A DNA stretch of 64,000 bases from Thalassospira marina (GCF_002844375.1 NZ_CP024199.1:1686001-1750000), one strand, 5' to 3'; shown: positions 8,530 through 17,360, counted from the first letter of the stretch. Numbers and translations: made by a program. The notes: a model not told the origin generated them from the sequence alone.

Positions 8530-9585
8530 ATGCAGGTTGCAGCTTATGGTGCCAAATCCGCAACGTCCGATCTGGGTCCGCTGACGATTGAACGCCGTCA
8601 GACCGGTGCGCATGATGTTGCCATCGAAATTGATTATTGCGGTGTTTGCCATTCCGATTTGCATATGGCCCGCAATGACTGGGGTGTAGCCATGTATCCG
8701 GTTGTGCCGGGGCATGAAATTATTGGGCGCGTTACCGATGTTGGTGCCCATGTCAAAGGCTTCAAACCCGGCGATCTGGTTGGTGTTGGCTGCATGGTTG
8801 ATAGCTGCCAGTCCTGTCCGTCCTGTGAGGAGGGGCTGGAACAATATTGCGAAAACGGCATGGTCGGCACCTATAACGGTGATGACAAGGTGCTGGGCGG
8901 GCATACCTATGGCGGTTATTCCGGCAGGGTCGTTGTGAACGAAAAATTCGTTCTGCGCGTTTCTGATCGCCTTGATACCAAGGCAGTGGCACCGCTTCTA
9001 TGTGCTGGCATTACCACCTGGTCGCCGCTGCGCCAGTGGAATGTCAAAAAGGGTGATAAGGTCGGCGTTGTTGGCCTGGGTGGCCTTGGGCATATGGGGG
9101 TTAAATTTGCCGTCGCCTTGGGTGCGCATGTTGTCATGATCACCACATCGGCCGCCAAGGGTGAAGACGCCAAACGTCTTGGCGCCCATGAAGTTCTGAT
9201 CTCCAAGGATCAGGATGCGATGGCAGCCCATGCTGGCAGCTTTGACTTCCTGTTAAACACCATTCCGGTCAAGCATGACCTCAACCCCTATATTGGCCTT
9301 CTCAAGCGTGATGCGACGATGGTCATTGTCGGGGCGATCGAACCGCTTGAAGGCTTCCATGGTGCCGGGTTGATCATGGGCCGCAAACGCATTGCCGGTT
9401 CCCTGATTGGCGGTATCAAGGAAACCCAGGAAATGCTGGATTTCTGTGCTGAACACAACATCACATCCGATGTTGAAATGATCGACATGGCCACCATCAA
9501 TACGGCCTATGAACGCATGCAGAAATCCGATGTCAAATACCGCTTTGTCATCGATATGAAGTCACTGCAGGCCGCTGCCGCCTGA
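8530..9585 (+). CDS. Zinc-dependent NAD(P) alcohol dehydrogenase, YahK/cinnamyl-alcohol type
   Basis: A 351-residue medium-chain dehydrogenase/reductase interconverting aldehydes and alcohols. Catalytic zinc ligands are visible as CGVCHSD (Cys37) and GHE (about 61-63). The structural zinc loop has four Cys (93, 96, 99 and 107). The nucleotide-binding turn is GLGGLGHMGV. The overall pattern (DLHMARNDWG at 43-52, VPGHE) matches the YahK/cinnamyl-alcohol branch, which usually prefers NADPH and reduces broad aldehydes. A strong GGAGAGAG Shine-Dalgarno precedes the ATG. It is linked to the TetR gene by a shared operator motif and probably acts in aldehyde detoxification. Confidence 0.9.
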   Translation: MQVAAYGAKSATSDLGPLTIERRQTGAHDVAIEIDYCGVCHSDLHMARNDWGVAMYPVVPGHEIIGRVTDVGAHVKGFKPGDLVGVGCMVDSCQSCPSCEEGLEQYCENGMVGTYNGDDKVLGGHTYGGYSGRVVVNEKFVLRVSDRLDTKAVAPLLCAGITTWSPLRQWNVKKGDKVGVVGLGGLGHMGVKFAVALGAHVVMITTSAAKGEDAKRLGAHEVLISKDQDAMAAHAGSFDFLLNTIPVKHDLNPYIGLLKRDATMVIVGAIEPLEGFHGAGLIMGRKRIAGSLIGGIKETQEMLDFCAEHNITSDVEMIDMATINTAYERMQKSDVKYRFVIDMKSLQAAAA

Positions 9586-9609
9586 TTTTGCGATTACTGC
9601 GCCAAAGCA

Positions 9610-9638
9610 AAAGGCCCGCCGGTTTGGCGGGCCTTTTT
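9610..9638. terminator. Terminator between the convergent dehydrogenase and membrane-protein genes
   Basis: AAAGGCCCGCC pairs with GGCGGGCCTTT across a GGTTT loop. A T run follows on the plus strand, and A-rich sequence on the left could also serve the minus strand. Confidence 0.85.
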
Positions 9639-9639
9639 G

Positions 9640-9957
9640 TCAGGTGATACAGGCGAAATCGCCGCTGCATTTGACTTGTAAAAGCGTGGCCGAAAAAACC
9701 ACAAATCCGGTGCCAAAAAACGGCATCAGAAAAAACCACGCCGACCATTCCCATCGTCGCAACAGCCAGGGGAAGAAGGCACCGCAAAACGACATCAGGG
9801 GAAACAGCAGCACGCTGCTAAACAGCAAATGCAGGTAAATGTTGTTTTCTGAACCCGGTGCATCAAACATCATCGGAGAAAACATGACAAAAGGCAGGGA
9901 GAATATACCTCCCAGTATACATATCGCGGTAAGACCGCGACGTGCGGACTTCTTCAT
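9640..9957 (-). CDS. Small membrane protein of unknown function
   Basis: A 105-residue protein with a basic N-terminus and three hydrophobic segments (about residues 9-30, 41-61 and 68-92). No recognisable domain is present. It is convergent with the alcohol dehydrogenase and its stop lies right beside the shared terminator. Two Cys near the C-terminus (KCSGDFAC) may form a disulfide. There is no functional clue from neighbours. Confidence 0.55.
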   Translation of the reverse strand: MKKSARRGLTAICILGGIFSLPFVMFSPMMFDAPGSENNIYLHLLFSSVLLFPLMSFCGAFFPWLLRRWEWSAWFFLMPFFGTGFVVFSATLLQVKCSGDFACIT

Positions 9958-10459
9958 TTTACAGGCCTCGTGATCCCGTGTGGAGTGTGACGGTTTTTTA
10001 CCGTCCGTGGCTCTTGGCCACTTTTTGATATTGCTTTGAATTTCTCACACGGGGGAATTTATCACAAGTAACATCTGTGATTCGCGCTATGAAATGTGGC
10101 TGTTTTTTGTAGAAAAAGGACCGGTTTTAAAATCGTCTCAGCTAAAAGTATTGTGAATGCTATACGGGAATGCGGGCATTCTAAGCATTCAGGATGGTGG
10201 CTATTTTTAACTGGGGAATTTCTTAAAATTAGATTTATCAGTATTGCGGTTAATATTAACCATCACTTTAGATTGTAGCAATGTTTATATAGTTACTGGC
10301 GATATTTTCTTTTATTTCGTCTTGTGACGTTGGGTATATGCACCGTTGCGTGCATTTTGTGCAAGGGGCCTGTATTGACAGGCTGCCAAGCAGATTTTGC
10401 ATCATCCCGGCGCATTTCGGGGTTTGAGGAACCGCATCTTTGCGCTATCCAATGGCGTC
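9958..10459. other. AT-rich intergenic stretch upstream of recJ
   Basis: About 500 bases with visibly lower G+C than the flanks, especially 10080-10340. A 60-codon open frame at 10096-10278 has no convincing ribosome-binding site or domain. The only structure seen is a nested inverted-repeat cluster at 10154-10191. The low G+C could reflect a remnant of foreign DNA or a regulatory region. Confidence 0.5.
10154..10191. repeat. Nested inverted repeats of GAATGC
   Basis: An outer pair, TGAATGC (10154-10160) with GCATTCA (10185-10191), encloses an inner pair, GAATGC (10168-10173) with GCATTC (10176-10181). This gives four copies of one hexamer in 38 bases, two in each orientation. Confidence 0.7.
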
Positions 10460-12262
10460 ATGACAGCACAGCAATCCAGTGAAACTACCTTTTTGGGGAT
10501 CGAGCGTTCCGTCACCGGTAAATGGTGGCGTCAGCGCGATATCGATGACCGCCTTGCCGTTACCCTGTCGCAGCGCTTTGGCGTGCCCGAGATTGTCGGG
10601 CGTGTTATGGCCGCGCGCGGAATTGGCCTGGATGATGCCGAAAGTTTCCTGACTCCCACTTTGCGCGACCTGATGCCAGACCCGTCATCCCTGCGGGATA
10701 TGGACAAGGCCGTGGCGCGCATTGTCACCGCACTTGAAAATAACGAAAAAATCGCCCTTTTTGGCGATTATGACGTTGATGGTGCCACCAGTACTGCTCT
10801 TCTGGTGCGTGTGTTCCGCGCGCTGGGCCACAATATTGCCGTCCACATCCCTGACCGCATGACCGAAGGTTACGGCCCTAACGCACCTGCCTTGCTGGAT
10901 TTGAAGCGTCGTGGTGCCAGCCTTGTTTTAACGGTTGATTGCGGCGTCACCGCCTATGCCCCGCTGGCCGAGGTCGCCGATGCCGGCCTGGATGTTATCG
11001 TGGTGGACCATCATGCCGCCGAGCCCGAATTGCCACAGGCGGTTGCCGTTGTGAACCCCAACCGCCTGGATGATGACAGCGGGATGGGGGATTTATGTGC
11101 GGCCGGTGTTGCCTTCTTGCTATCGGTCGCCCTGTGCCGGGCTTTGCGTGAAAGCGGCTATTTCCAGAAAAATGGTGTTCGCCCGCCAGACCTGCGCAAC
11201 TGGCTGGATCTGGTGGCGTTGGGCACGGTGTGTGACGTAGTGCCGTTGCGCGGGCTTAACCGTGCCTTTGTGACCCAGGGGCTTAAAATTATGCGCCATC
11301 GCAGCAATTGCGGCATTTCCGCCCTGGCCGATGTGGGGGGTGTCAACGAACTGCCCAGTGCCTATCATTTGGGCTTTGTCCTTGGTCCGCGGGTGAATGC
11401 CGGTGGGCGTGTGGGCGAGGCCGGGCTGGGCACTACCCTGTTATCGGGTGATGATGCCGCCAAGGCCCGCACCATTGCCGTCCGCCTTGATGAATTTAAC
11501 CGCGAACGTAAATCGATTGAGGATTACGTGCTTGATCAGGCCATTCGCATGGTCGAGGAAAAAGACCGTATCGGCGCGATGGTGCTGGTGGGTGGAGAAG
11601 ACTGGCATCCCGGTGTTATTGGTATTGTCGCCAGCCGCCTGAAGGACCGCTACCACGTGCCAGCCCTGGTAATGGGGCAGGTTGACGGGGTTTATAAGGG
11701 ATCAGCCCGTTCCGTTCGGGGGATTGACCTGGGGGCTGCCATTATTGCAGCACGGCAGGCCGGGTTGCTGGTAAATGGTGGCGGGCATGGTATGGCAGCC
11801 GGTTTTACCCTGGACCCGGCCAAACATGGCGAATTTGAAGATTTCCTTGAACAGCGGTTTGCCCGCCTGATCGCCGAAAACAATATCCGCCCGACCATGA
11901 CGGTGGATGGCGCCCTGCATGCCATGGGCGCAACGGTCGAGCTGATTGATGCGCTGGAGCGTATGGGGCCATTTGGTGCCGGTAATGCCGAACCCCGCTT
12001 TGTCTTTGCCGATTGCAAGGTGGTTAAGGCCGATGTGGTTGGGGCAGATCATGTGCGCTGCATACTGACCGGCAGTAACGGCAAGGGCCGGTTAAAGGCA
12101 ATTGCATTTCGCTGCCTTGATAATGATATGGGGCAGGCGCTGCTGCGTCATGGTGGCCGCCCGTTGCATGTGCTGGGGCATTTGCGCCGCGATACCTGGC
12201 AAGGACGCGAAGGTGTTCAGCTAATGATCGACGATGTTGCCCATCCGGCGGCCCTTTTTTGA
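10460..12262 (+). CDS. recJ: Single-stranded-DNA-specific exonuclease RecJ
   Basis: A 600-residue 5'-3' ssDNA exonuclease of the DHH superfamily, acting in RecFOR recombination, mismatch repair and base excision repair. The ATG at 10460 gives the usual N-terminus; the frame is open to 10397. Metal-binding motifs are visible: LFGDYDVDGATSTALL, VDCG, VVDHHAA (the DHH box), and in the C-terminal DHHA1 domain NGGGHGMAAGF. The C-terminal OB-fold region follows. Length is normal. In many alphaproteobacteria recJ directly follows hom-glpX; here about 4.8 kb of accessory genes separate them. Confidence 0.96.
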   Translation: MTAQQSSETTFLGIERSVTGKWWRQRDIDDRLAVTLSQRFGVPEIVGRVMAARGIGLDDAESFLTPTLRDLMPDPSSLRDMDKAVARIVTALENNEKIALFGDYDVDGATSTALLVRVFRALGHNIAVHIPDRMTEGYGPNAPALLDLKRRGASLVLTVDCGVTAYAPLAEVADAGLDVIVVDHHAAEPELPQAVAVVNPNRLDDDSGMGDLCAAGVAFLLSVALCRALRESGYFQKNGVRPPDLRNWLDLVALGTVCDVVPLRGLNRAFVTQGLKIMRHRSNCGISALADVGGVNELPSAYHLGFVLGPRVNAGGRVGEAGLGTTLLSGDDAAKARTIAVRLDEFNRERKSIEDYVLDQAIRMVEEKDRIGAMVLVGGEDWHPGVIGIVASRLKDRYHVPALVMGQVDGVYKGSARSVRGIDLGAAIIAARQAGLLVNGGGHGMAAGFTLDPAKHGEFEDFLEQRFARLIAENNIRPTMTVDGALHAMGATVELIDALERMGPFGAGNAEPRFVFADCKVVKADVVGADHVRCILTGSNGKGRLKAIAFRCLDNDMGQALLRHGGRPLHVLGHLRRDTWQGREGVQLMIDDVAHPAALF

Positions 12263-12547
12263 ACTGTTCTGCAATAATCGTTAATCCGGCAGGCAAATAT
12301 CAGAAGGACGCAATCCTGCTGCGCGCTGTATTCATTGCGCGGGCACAGGTGCGATTGCAGTCTGTTTAGCCCTGAAATGCCATATGCGCTTGGTTGTTCC
12401 TGCCGTTCATAGCGAGGCGGGATAGGTGCGGGGTGTTATGGTAGTTGGTTGCATTGCGGGACGCAAAAGATGTGTCGCAGGGATGGTGCATTAACAGGAC
12501 AGGGGCTGGGCAGGTTGGATCGGGCAGCATAGCGACAGAGTCGTAAG
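12263..12547. other. Intergenic, no feature seen
   Basis: About 285 bases between recJ and the convergent HTH gene. There is no clear terminator, open frame or repeat. Confidence 0.5.
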
Positions 12548-13345
12548 TTAGACAGATTCAGTTTCGCTGGGGCTGGGGCGGTTGGAAATGGAATGGCGAC
12601 GAATGATGGCCGAAACAATTTGCGCAATCATCATGCCGGTATCCGCCTGGCTAAGCTCATCCCCCAAAAGGGCAATGATCTCGCTATAGGCAGCCAGAAT
12701 GTTTTTGGTGATGCGCGGGGCATCTTCCACGCCTTCGGCAGTCAAAAAACCGGTAACGATGGCCGATAGCAGGCCATGATTGCTATAGGGCGTTTCCACA
12801 GCATCATTATCTGCCTCGCTGGTCTTTGACCGACTTTTTTTCGTGCGGGACGTTTTTTTTTCCGAAGATGCTGAACGGGCCACTGTGCCTTTGGCGGGCA
12901 GGGCGCTGTCATTTGCCACATCGCCCGTCGCGTCTGCGGGTATCGTTCCGCTTATGCCGGCAACCATCTCTGGTGCAACCATTTCAGACAATGCCATGTG
13001 GTGCACATTGCTTTGGGCCGGGTCGGTGGCTGGTTGCCCTCCGTTTTTGCCAGATACGGCAGGGGGTGCGATGTTGGCCGGGTCGGTTGCCGGGTCTATA
13101 TGAACCGGGCCTTTGCCCGTCACAATCCATTCCAGGCGCACGGCCTGTGCCGATGCCAGGCGGGCCACGCCCACAAACCGTGGTTCTGACTGTGCCTGAC
13201 ACCAGCGGTTTAACTGTTCGGGGATGACGCCTGCGACCTCGGCGGCGTCTTTTTTACGGTCGAACATGTCAACGACATGCCGGATACGTTCGCCAAGGGC
13301 TGGGTCCAGGACGGGCAGTGTCGTGGCACGGCTATTTTTTGCCAT
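12548..13345 (-). CDS. Repressor-like helix-turn-helix protein
   Basis: A 265-residue protein. Residues of about 15-80 resemble the N-terminal DNA-binding domain of CI/Rep-type phage repressors (GERIRHVVDMF, KKDAAEVAGVIPEQLNRW, the helix-turn-helix, then LEWIVTGKGP). The middle (about 85-185) is low-complexity and rich in Pro, Ala, Lys and Ser, with a basic patch (KKTSRTKKSRSKTSE). The C-terminal 80 residues (ILAAYSEIIALLGDELSQADTG and on) are helical with no known domain. There is no peptidase-type S24 domain. The start is taken at 13345 because GGGA lies 8 bases upstream; ATG 13351 is the alternative. The AT-rich upstream region holds repeated CGAA/TTCG motifs that may be its operator. No other phage genes are near. 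Confidence 0.65.
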   Translation of the reverse strand: MAKNSRATTLPVLDPALGERIRHVVDMFDRKKDAAEVAGVIPEQLNRWCQAQSEPRFVGVARLASAQAVRLEWIVTGKGPVHIDPATDPANIAPPAVSGKNGGQPATDPAQSNVHHMALSEMVAPEMVAGISGTIPADATGDVANDSALPAKGTVARSASSEKKTSRTKKSRSKTSEADNDAVETPYSNHGLLSAIVTGFLTAEGVEDAPRITKNILAAYSEIIALLGDELSQADTGMMIAQIVSAIIRRHSISNRPSPSETESV

Positions 13346-13381
13346 TTCCATCGTCCCGGATTGTTGAAGGATGCTGTGAGG

Positions 13382-13500
13382 TTTTTCGTAAAATTCTCGT
13401 ATGGCGCGAAAAAGATGCACCACGAAATTTTTTGGTTGAATGTCGAATTTTTTCGTTATAAGTCTTTTTCATGCTCAACTATTGCTGACTTTTTTTCGAG
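13382..13500. promoter_or_regulatory. AT-rich control region with repeated TTTTTCG / CGAAAAA motifs
   Basis: Upstream of the repressor-like gene, TTTTTCG (13382-13388) faces CGAAAAA (13407-13413). Further related elements are CGAAATTTTTTGG (13423-), CGAATTTTTTCG (13444-13455, itself an inverted repeat) and TTTTTTTCGAG near 13490. Repeated operator-like motifs suggest autoregulation; this is inference. Confidence 0.4.
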
Positions 13501-13892
13501 TTAAAGGCCGGTATAGTGGGCTATGGGGGCAGTAAAACGGTAGTATAGTGGGGAAAACCGAAATTAAGCCCGCGAATCACTGCTGACAAAAAGCCGGAAG
13601 TTTTCTTCCTGTTCTTTGTCTGTTTGTGGTGATTCAATACGAGGACAATTGCGGGGCGAATTTGTTCGGTAAATTTGGTCCTTTTGTTTTCAGTGAAGCA
13701 AGTCGAATACAGTAAATGATGTTTGGCTCTGCTGGCAATCAACAAGTCCTTGTGAGCGCAAGGTATTTTTGTGGCAAATGGTGTTTTTCAGGTTGAATTT
13801 CCCGAAAACGCATATTTAGGAGCACGCCTGAGATGTGCCTGCCAGATGCCCTTGCTGGGGTCGAATTGTGTTTGAGTCACGGTATTTAAGCG
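13501..13892. other. Intergenic, AT-rich, no gene supported
   Basis: About 390 bases upstream of the periplasmic-binding-protein gene. A 74-codon minus-strand frame (13521-13745) has neither a ribosome-binding site nor a recognisable product. Confidence 0.5.
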
Positions 13893-14747
13893 ATGTCTGA
13901 CAGTGGCTTAGCACGGCCCGCACGCATTGTTCTTTTAGTGGTTGCGACCGCTTTTATGTTTGTCGTTCCGGTTGTGGCCTTTGCCCAGCAGGCGATGGGC
14001 TCAAATCCCGATCAGGGATATATTGGTGCGGCCCGTTCTGTCCGGATTTATACTGAAAATCTGCCGCCTTTCAATTATCGCACGAACGAGGGGATCGCCG
14101 GTATTGGCGCCGAAGTTGTTTCGGCCATGGCGAAACTGGTGGGGCATAGCGGCGAATTTGAAATGCTGCCCTGGAAACGTGTGTTATCCGCGCTTGAAAA
14201 AGAACCCTACAGTGCCGCTTTCTCGATGGTGCGTATTCCCGAACGTGAAGACGAATTTAAGTGGGTTGGCCCCATCACCTATAGCAAGTCGGCCTTCTAT
14301 CAATTGGCGGACAGTCCGGTAAAGGTGCGGTCGCTGGAAGAAGCCCGGGTTGTATCGGCAATTGGCGTGCAGGCTGGCGGGGCATCGGAACGGGCGTTGC
14401 GCGCCCTTGGCTTTAAAAACCTGATGCCGCTTTATGCGCCCAATAACGGGCTGCAAATGTTGCTTAGCGGGCGGATCGTGCTTTGGGAAACCGCCGATTT
14501 GATTGTCGAAAGCCAAAGCCGTAAAATCGGTGTTGCTTCATCCTTGGTTGAACCGGCCGTTACCTTGGGGAATTACGACCTGTATCTGGCCTTTTCCCAC
14601 TCAACCCCCGATACCGTGATTGTGCCCTGGCGTCAGGCCTTGAATGAACTGCATCGCAATGGCGTGTTTGATGAAATCCAGCGTCGATATGGCGTGCATA
14701 TCGAAAAACCCGGCCCGCACAAAACCAGTTTTTCCATGTTGAACTGA
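13893..14747 (+). CDS. Periplasmic solute-binding protein, family 3 (amino-acid type)
   Basis: A 284-residue protein with an N-terminal signal peptide (hydrophobic core about residues 12-28, cleavage after VAFA). It then shows a bacterial extracellular solute-binding family 3 fold: RIYTENLPPFNYRTNEGIAGIGAEVV at the start of lobe 1, the WKRVL segment, FSMVRIPEREDEFKWVGP, and a LNELHRNGVFDEIQRRYG tail. These short orphan members lacking permease genes are common in proteobacteria; some feed transporters elsewhere, others act as sensors. No ABC permease or ATPase is adjacent, so the ligand cannot be told. Confidence 0.85.
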   Translation: MSDSGLARPARIVLLVVATAFMFVVPVVAFAQQAMGSNPDQGYIGAARSVRIYTENLPPFNYRTNEGIAGIGAEVVSAMAKLVGHSGEFEMLPWKRVLSALEKEPYSAAFSMVRIPEREDEFKWVGPITYSKSAFYQLADSPVKVRSLEEARVVSAIGVQAGGASERALRALGFKNLMPLYAPNNGLQMLLSGRIVLWETADLIVESQSRKIGVASSLVEPAVTLGNYDLYLAFSHSTPDTVIVPWRQALNELHRNGVFDEIQRRYGVHIEKPGPHKTSFSMLN

Positions 14748-14913
14748 CAGTTCCGGCAAAGCGCTACCCTGTTGTTAGGAGTGTTAACATTGCGGCTGTT
14801 GTTGTGACCTTATTAGGGTAAATTTCGCTTTTGGGTGGCGGATGCCAATTCTTTTCCTATTTTGATGGCATTAACGACCCCGGCGGTCTTTGCAAAAAAA
14901 ACAGGAAAACCCG

Positions 14914-15606
14914 ATGACAGCAGCCAGCAAACCCGAACTGATCAGCTTTGATCTCTGCCCTTTTGTGCAGCGTTCGGTGATCACGCTTCTTGAAAAGAAC
15001 GTTGAATTTGACCTGACCTATATTGATCTGGCCAACAAGCCGGACTGGTTTTTGGCAATTTCGCCGCTGGGCAAGGTCCCGGTCCTGCGCGAAAAGGGCG
15101 AAGTCCTTTTTGAAAGCGCGGTGATCAATGAATATCTTGATGAAACCAATCCGCCGTCGCTGCATCCTGCGGACCCGCTGAAAAAGGCAAAGAACCGCGC
15201 CTGGATTGAAGTAGGTGGTAACCAGTTGATGAATTCCTTCCGGATGATGATGTCGCAAACGGAAGAAGAATATAATTCGCACCGTGAAGCCCTGATCAAA
15301 GGTTTCAAGCTGGTGGAAGACCAAATCGAAGGACCGTTTTTTAACGGCGAAACCTTTTCACTGATCGACGCCGCCTGGGCACCAATTTTTACCCGCCTGC
15401 TGATTGTTGAAGAAGCCCTGGGCGAAGATTACCTGCCGGGTTATCCCAAAATTCGCGCCTGGGCCGAAACCCTGGTCGCACGCGATAGCGTGATCAATTC
15501 GGTGATTGATGGGTTCCGTGACAAGTTCCTGACCTACCTGCAAAACAAAACGTATAACGGTGATACACCGGCGTATCTGGCAGGCAGGCTTGCGGGCAGC
15601 GTCTGA
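14914..15606 (+). CDS. Glutathione S-transferase family protein
   Basis: A 230-residue GST. The N-terminal thioredoxin-like domain (about residues 5-80) shows FDLCPFVQRSVITLLEKN, with the catalytic-Cys position of omega/beta-like enzymes in CPF. PLGKVPVL with its cis-Pro and FESAVINEYLDE form the glutathione-binding elements. The alpha-helical C-terminal domain follows. ATG 14914 is preceded by CAGGAAAAC. An MFS transporter begins 18 bases after the stop, so the two are probably co-transcribed. The substrate is unknown; dehalogenation, reduction or detoxification are all possible for this family. Confidence 0.9.
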   Translation: MTAASKPELISFDLCPFVQRSVITLLEKNVEFDLTYIDLANKPDWFLAISPLGKVPVLREKGEVLFESAVINEYLDETNPPSLHPADPLKKAKNRAWIEVGGNQLMNSFRMMMSQTEEEYNSHREALIKGFKLVEDQIEGPFFNGETFSLIDAAWAPIFTRLLIVEEALGEDYLPGYPKIRAWAETLVARDSVINSVIDGFRDKFLTYLQNKTYNGDTPAYLAGRLAGSV

Positions 15607-15624
15607 TCGTCCTATTCCGGTAGG

Positions 15625-16911
15625 ATGACAGAAAAAAATCAGACAGATGTGACATCGACACGCGATGAACGGGGCCAGGGCAAACTTGCGTTTGTCCTGG
15701 TTCTTGTGCCGCTATTGATGTCCTTTTCACTCAGCCAGTTTTACCGCTCTGCACAGGCGCTGCTGGCTGATTCCCTTCGGGGGGAACTTGGCGTCACCCC
15801 CGAACAGCTTGGCCTTATTTCGGGCAGTTTCCATTTTGCCTTTGCCCTGATGCAAATTCCCGTCGGGGTGATGCTGGACCGTTACGGTCCGCGTAAAACC
15901 AACGGCATCATGATGATCGTTACCGTGCTGGGCGTTATTGTTTTTGCCCGGGCACATACGGTGACGGGGCTTATGATCGGGCAGGGGATTATCGGCATGG
16001 GCTGTGCGGCGGCCTTTATGGCCACACTGGTTTGTGCATCGCGCTGGGTTGCCCCTGAAAAATTTGCTGCCACATCGGGCGTTATTGTCGCCCTTAGCCT
16101 GCTGGGGGTTCTGGCCTCGGCAACGCCCCTTGCTGCCCTGATCGAATATCAGGGCTGGCGCGGGGTTTATTTCTGGCTTGCCGGGCTTAGTTTGCTGGCT
16201 GTTGTGCTGACCTTTGTCATGGTGCGCGATGAACCGCCTCATATGCGCCGCAAACAGCCCCGCCGGGGCGAAAGCATGCGTGAAGTCTTGCAAGGCATTA
16301 TGGAAGTTTGGAAAAACCGCCAGATGTGGTTGCTGGTGGCGGTGGGCTTTTTTGCCTATCCGACGATCCTGACGGTCCGGGGCCTGTGGGGCGGGCCATA
16401 TTTGCATGATGTGTTTCATCTTTCCCCGGTTGAGGTTGGCAATATCCTGCTGGGCATGACCATTGGCATGATCGCGGGGCCACCCTGTTACGGGCATGTG
16501 TCGCGTATCATGGGCGGGCGGGCGCGGCCGCTTATTCTGTTTTCGGTTTTCATTTCAACTGCATTGCTGATCTGTCAGGCGCTGTTTGGGGCAGGTCATG
16601 TGTGGCTGGCGGCCGTTTTAATGATGGCGCATGGCTTTTTGGGCAGTTGTGCCACGCTTAACTACGCTGCAAGCCGCGCTGCCGTGCCGCCGCATCTGGT
16701 GGGGCGGGCGCTGACAACGGTGAACCTTGCCACCTTTGGCGGGCTTTTTGTGCTCCAGGGGTTGGCCGGAATCATCATTGGTCAATACCCGGCCGATGCC
16801 GCGATGGCGGGCTATCAATGGATGTTTGCTTTCCTTGGTATCGGTCTTGGTATTGCCGGGCTGGCATTTATGATCGGGGGCAGGGCACGGAAAGCGGCGA
16901 AAAACGGCTAA
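15625..16911 (+). CDS. Major facilitator superfamily transporter
   Basis: A 428-residue, roughly 12-segment MFS permease. The loop 2-3 signature is GVMLDRYGPRKTN, and the second-half equivalent is the YGHVSRIMGGRARP loop. The segment FRMLAD-like FYRSAQALLADSLRGELGVTPEQLGLISGSFHFAFALMQIP is typical of proteobacterial drug/organic-anion MFS proteins. The gene starts 18 bases after the GST stop with GGTAGG directly at the start codon, suggesting translational coupling. The transported compound is unknown; the GST partner hints at export of a conjugate or uptake of a GST substrate. Confidence 0.88.
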   Translation: MTEKNQTDVTSTRDERGQGKLAFVLVLVPLLMSFSLSQFYRSAQALLADSLRGELGVTPEQLGLISGSFHFAFALMQIPVGVMLDRYGPRKTNGIMMIVTVLGVIVFARAHTVTGLMIGQGIIGMGCAAAFMATLVCASRWVAPEKFAATSGVIVALSLLGVLASATPLAALIEYQGWRGVYFWLAGLSLLAVVLTFVMVRDEPPHMRRKQPRRGESMREVLQGIMEVWKNRQMWLLVAVGFFAYPTILTVRGLWGGPYLHDVFHLSPVEVGNILLGMTIGMIAGPPCYGHVSRIMGGRARPLILFSVFISTALLICQALFGAGHVWLAAVLMMAHGFLGSCATLNYAASRAAVPPHLVGRALTTVNLATFGGLFVLQGLAGIIIGQYPADAAMAGYQWMFAFLGIGLGIAGLAFMIGGRARKAAKNG

Positions 16912-17007
16912 AAATGCGAAGGGATTAAAAAAAACGTCATAAGGGCAAAAAACCCGCTTGACCTTACCCGGTCCAATCGCTAAAAACCGGCCTCGTTAAC
17001 GCACCGC

Positions 17008-17083
17008 GTCCCCTTCGTCTAGAGGCCTAGGACACTGCCCTTTCACGGCGGCAACAGGGGTTCGAATCCCCTAGGGGACGCCA
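17008..17083 (+). tRNA. tRNA-Glu (UUC), copy 1
   Basis: 76 bases including encoded CCA. Acceptor GTCCCCT pairs with AGGGGAC; anticodon stem CTGCC/GGCGG with loop CTTTCAC gives anticodon TTC; T-loop TTCGAAT. Confidence 0.97.
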
Positions 17084-17117
17084 CCCGTTAACGACAAAGT
17101 GCTTTATTGGTGACCGT

Positions 17118-17193
17118 GTCCCCTTCGTCTAGAGGCCTAGGACACTGCCCTTTCACGGCGGCAACAGGGGTTCGAATCCCCTAGGGGACGCCA
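17118..17193 (+). tRNA. tRNA-Glu (UUC), copy 2
   Basis: Identical in sequence to the copy at 17008-17083, 34 bases downstream of it, with CCA encoded. Confidence 0.97.
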
Positions 17194-17229
17194 CCAGTAA
17201 GCATTACATAAGTTCGCTTTGCGATCTGC

Positions 17230-17305
17230 GTCCCCTTCGTCTAGAGGCCTAGGACACTGCCCTTTCACGGCGGCAACAGGGGTTCGAATCCCCTAGGGGA
17301 CGCCA
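17230..17305 (+). tRNA. tRNA-Glu (UUC), copy 3
   Basis: Third identical copy, 36 bases after copy 2 with an unrelated spacer, and CCA encoded. Confidence 0.97.
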
Positions 17306-17326
17306 TTTCCTTTATTGGAAATGCCC

Positions 17327-17360
17327 AATCACCTTTCCCAACCGGGTCAGGTGATTTTTT
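17327..17360 (+). terminator. Terminator of the tRNA-Glu array
   Basis: AATCACCT (17327-17334) pairs with AGGTGATT (17349-17356) followed by a T run, 22 bases after the third tRNA. Confidence 0.85.

Noticed and set aside
10096..10278. A 60-codon frame in the AT-rich gap upstream of recJ.
   Set aside because: No ribosome-binding site or recognisable product, and it spans the nested inverted repeats.
13521..13745. A 74-codon minus-strand frame upstream of the solute-binding protein gene.
   Set aside because: No ribosome-binding site and the translation looks random.
16912..17007. Possible tRNA-adjacent integration site (tRNA-Glu array and tRNA-Arg at 45744).
   Set aside because: No integrase and no tRNA 3'-end duplication were found nearby.
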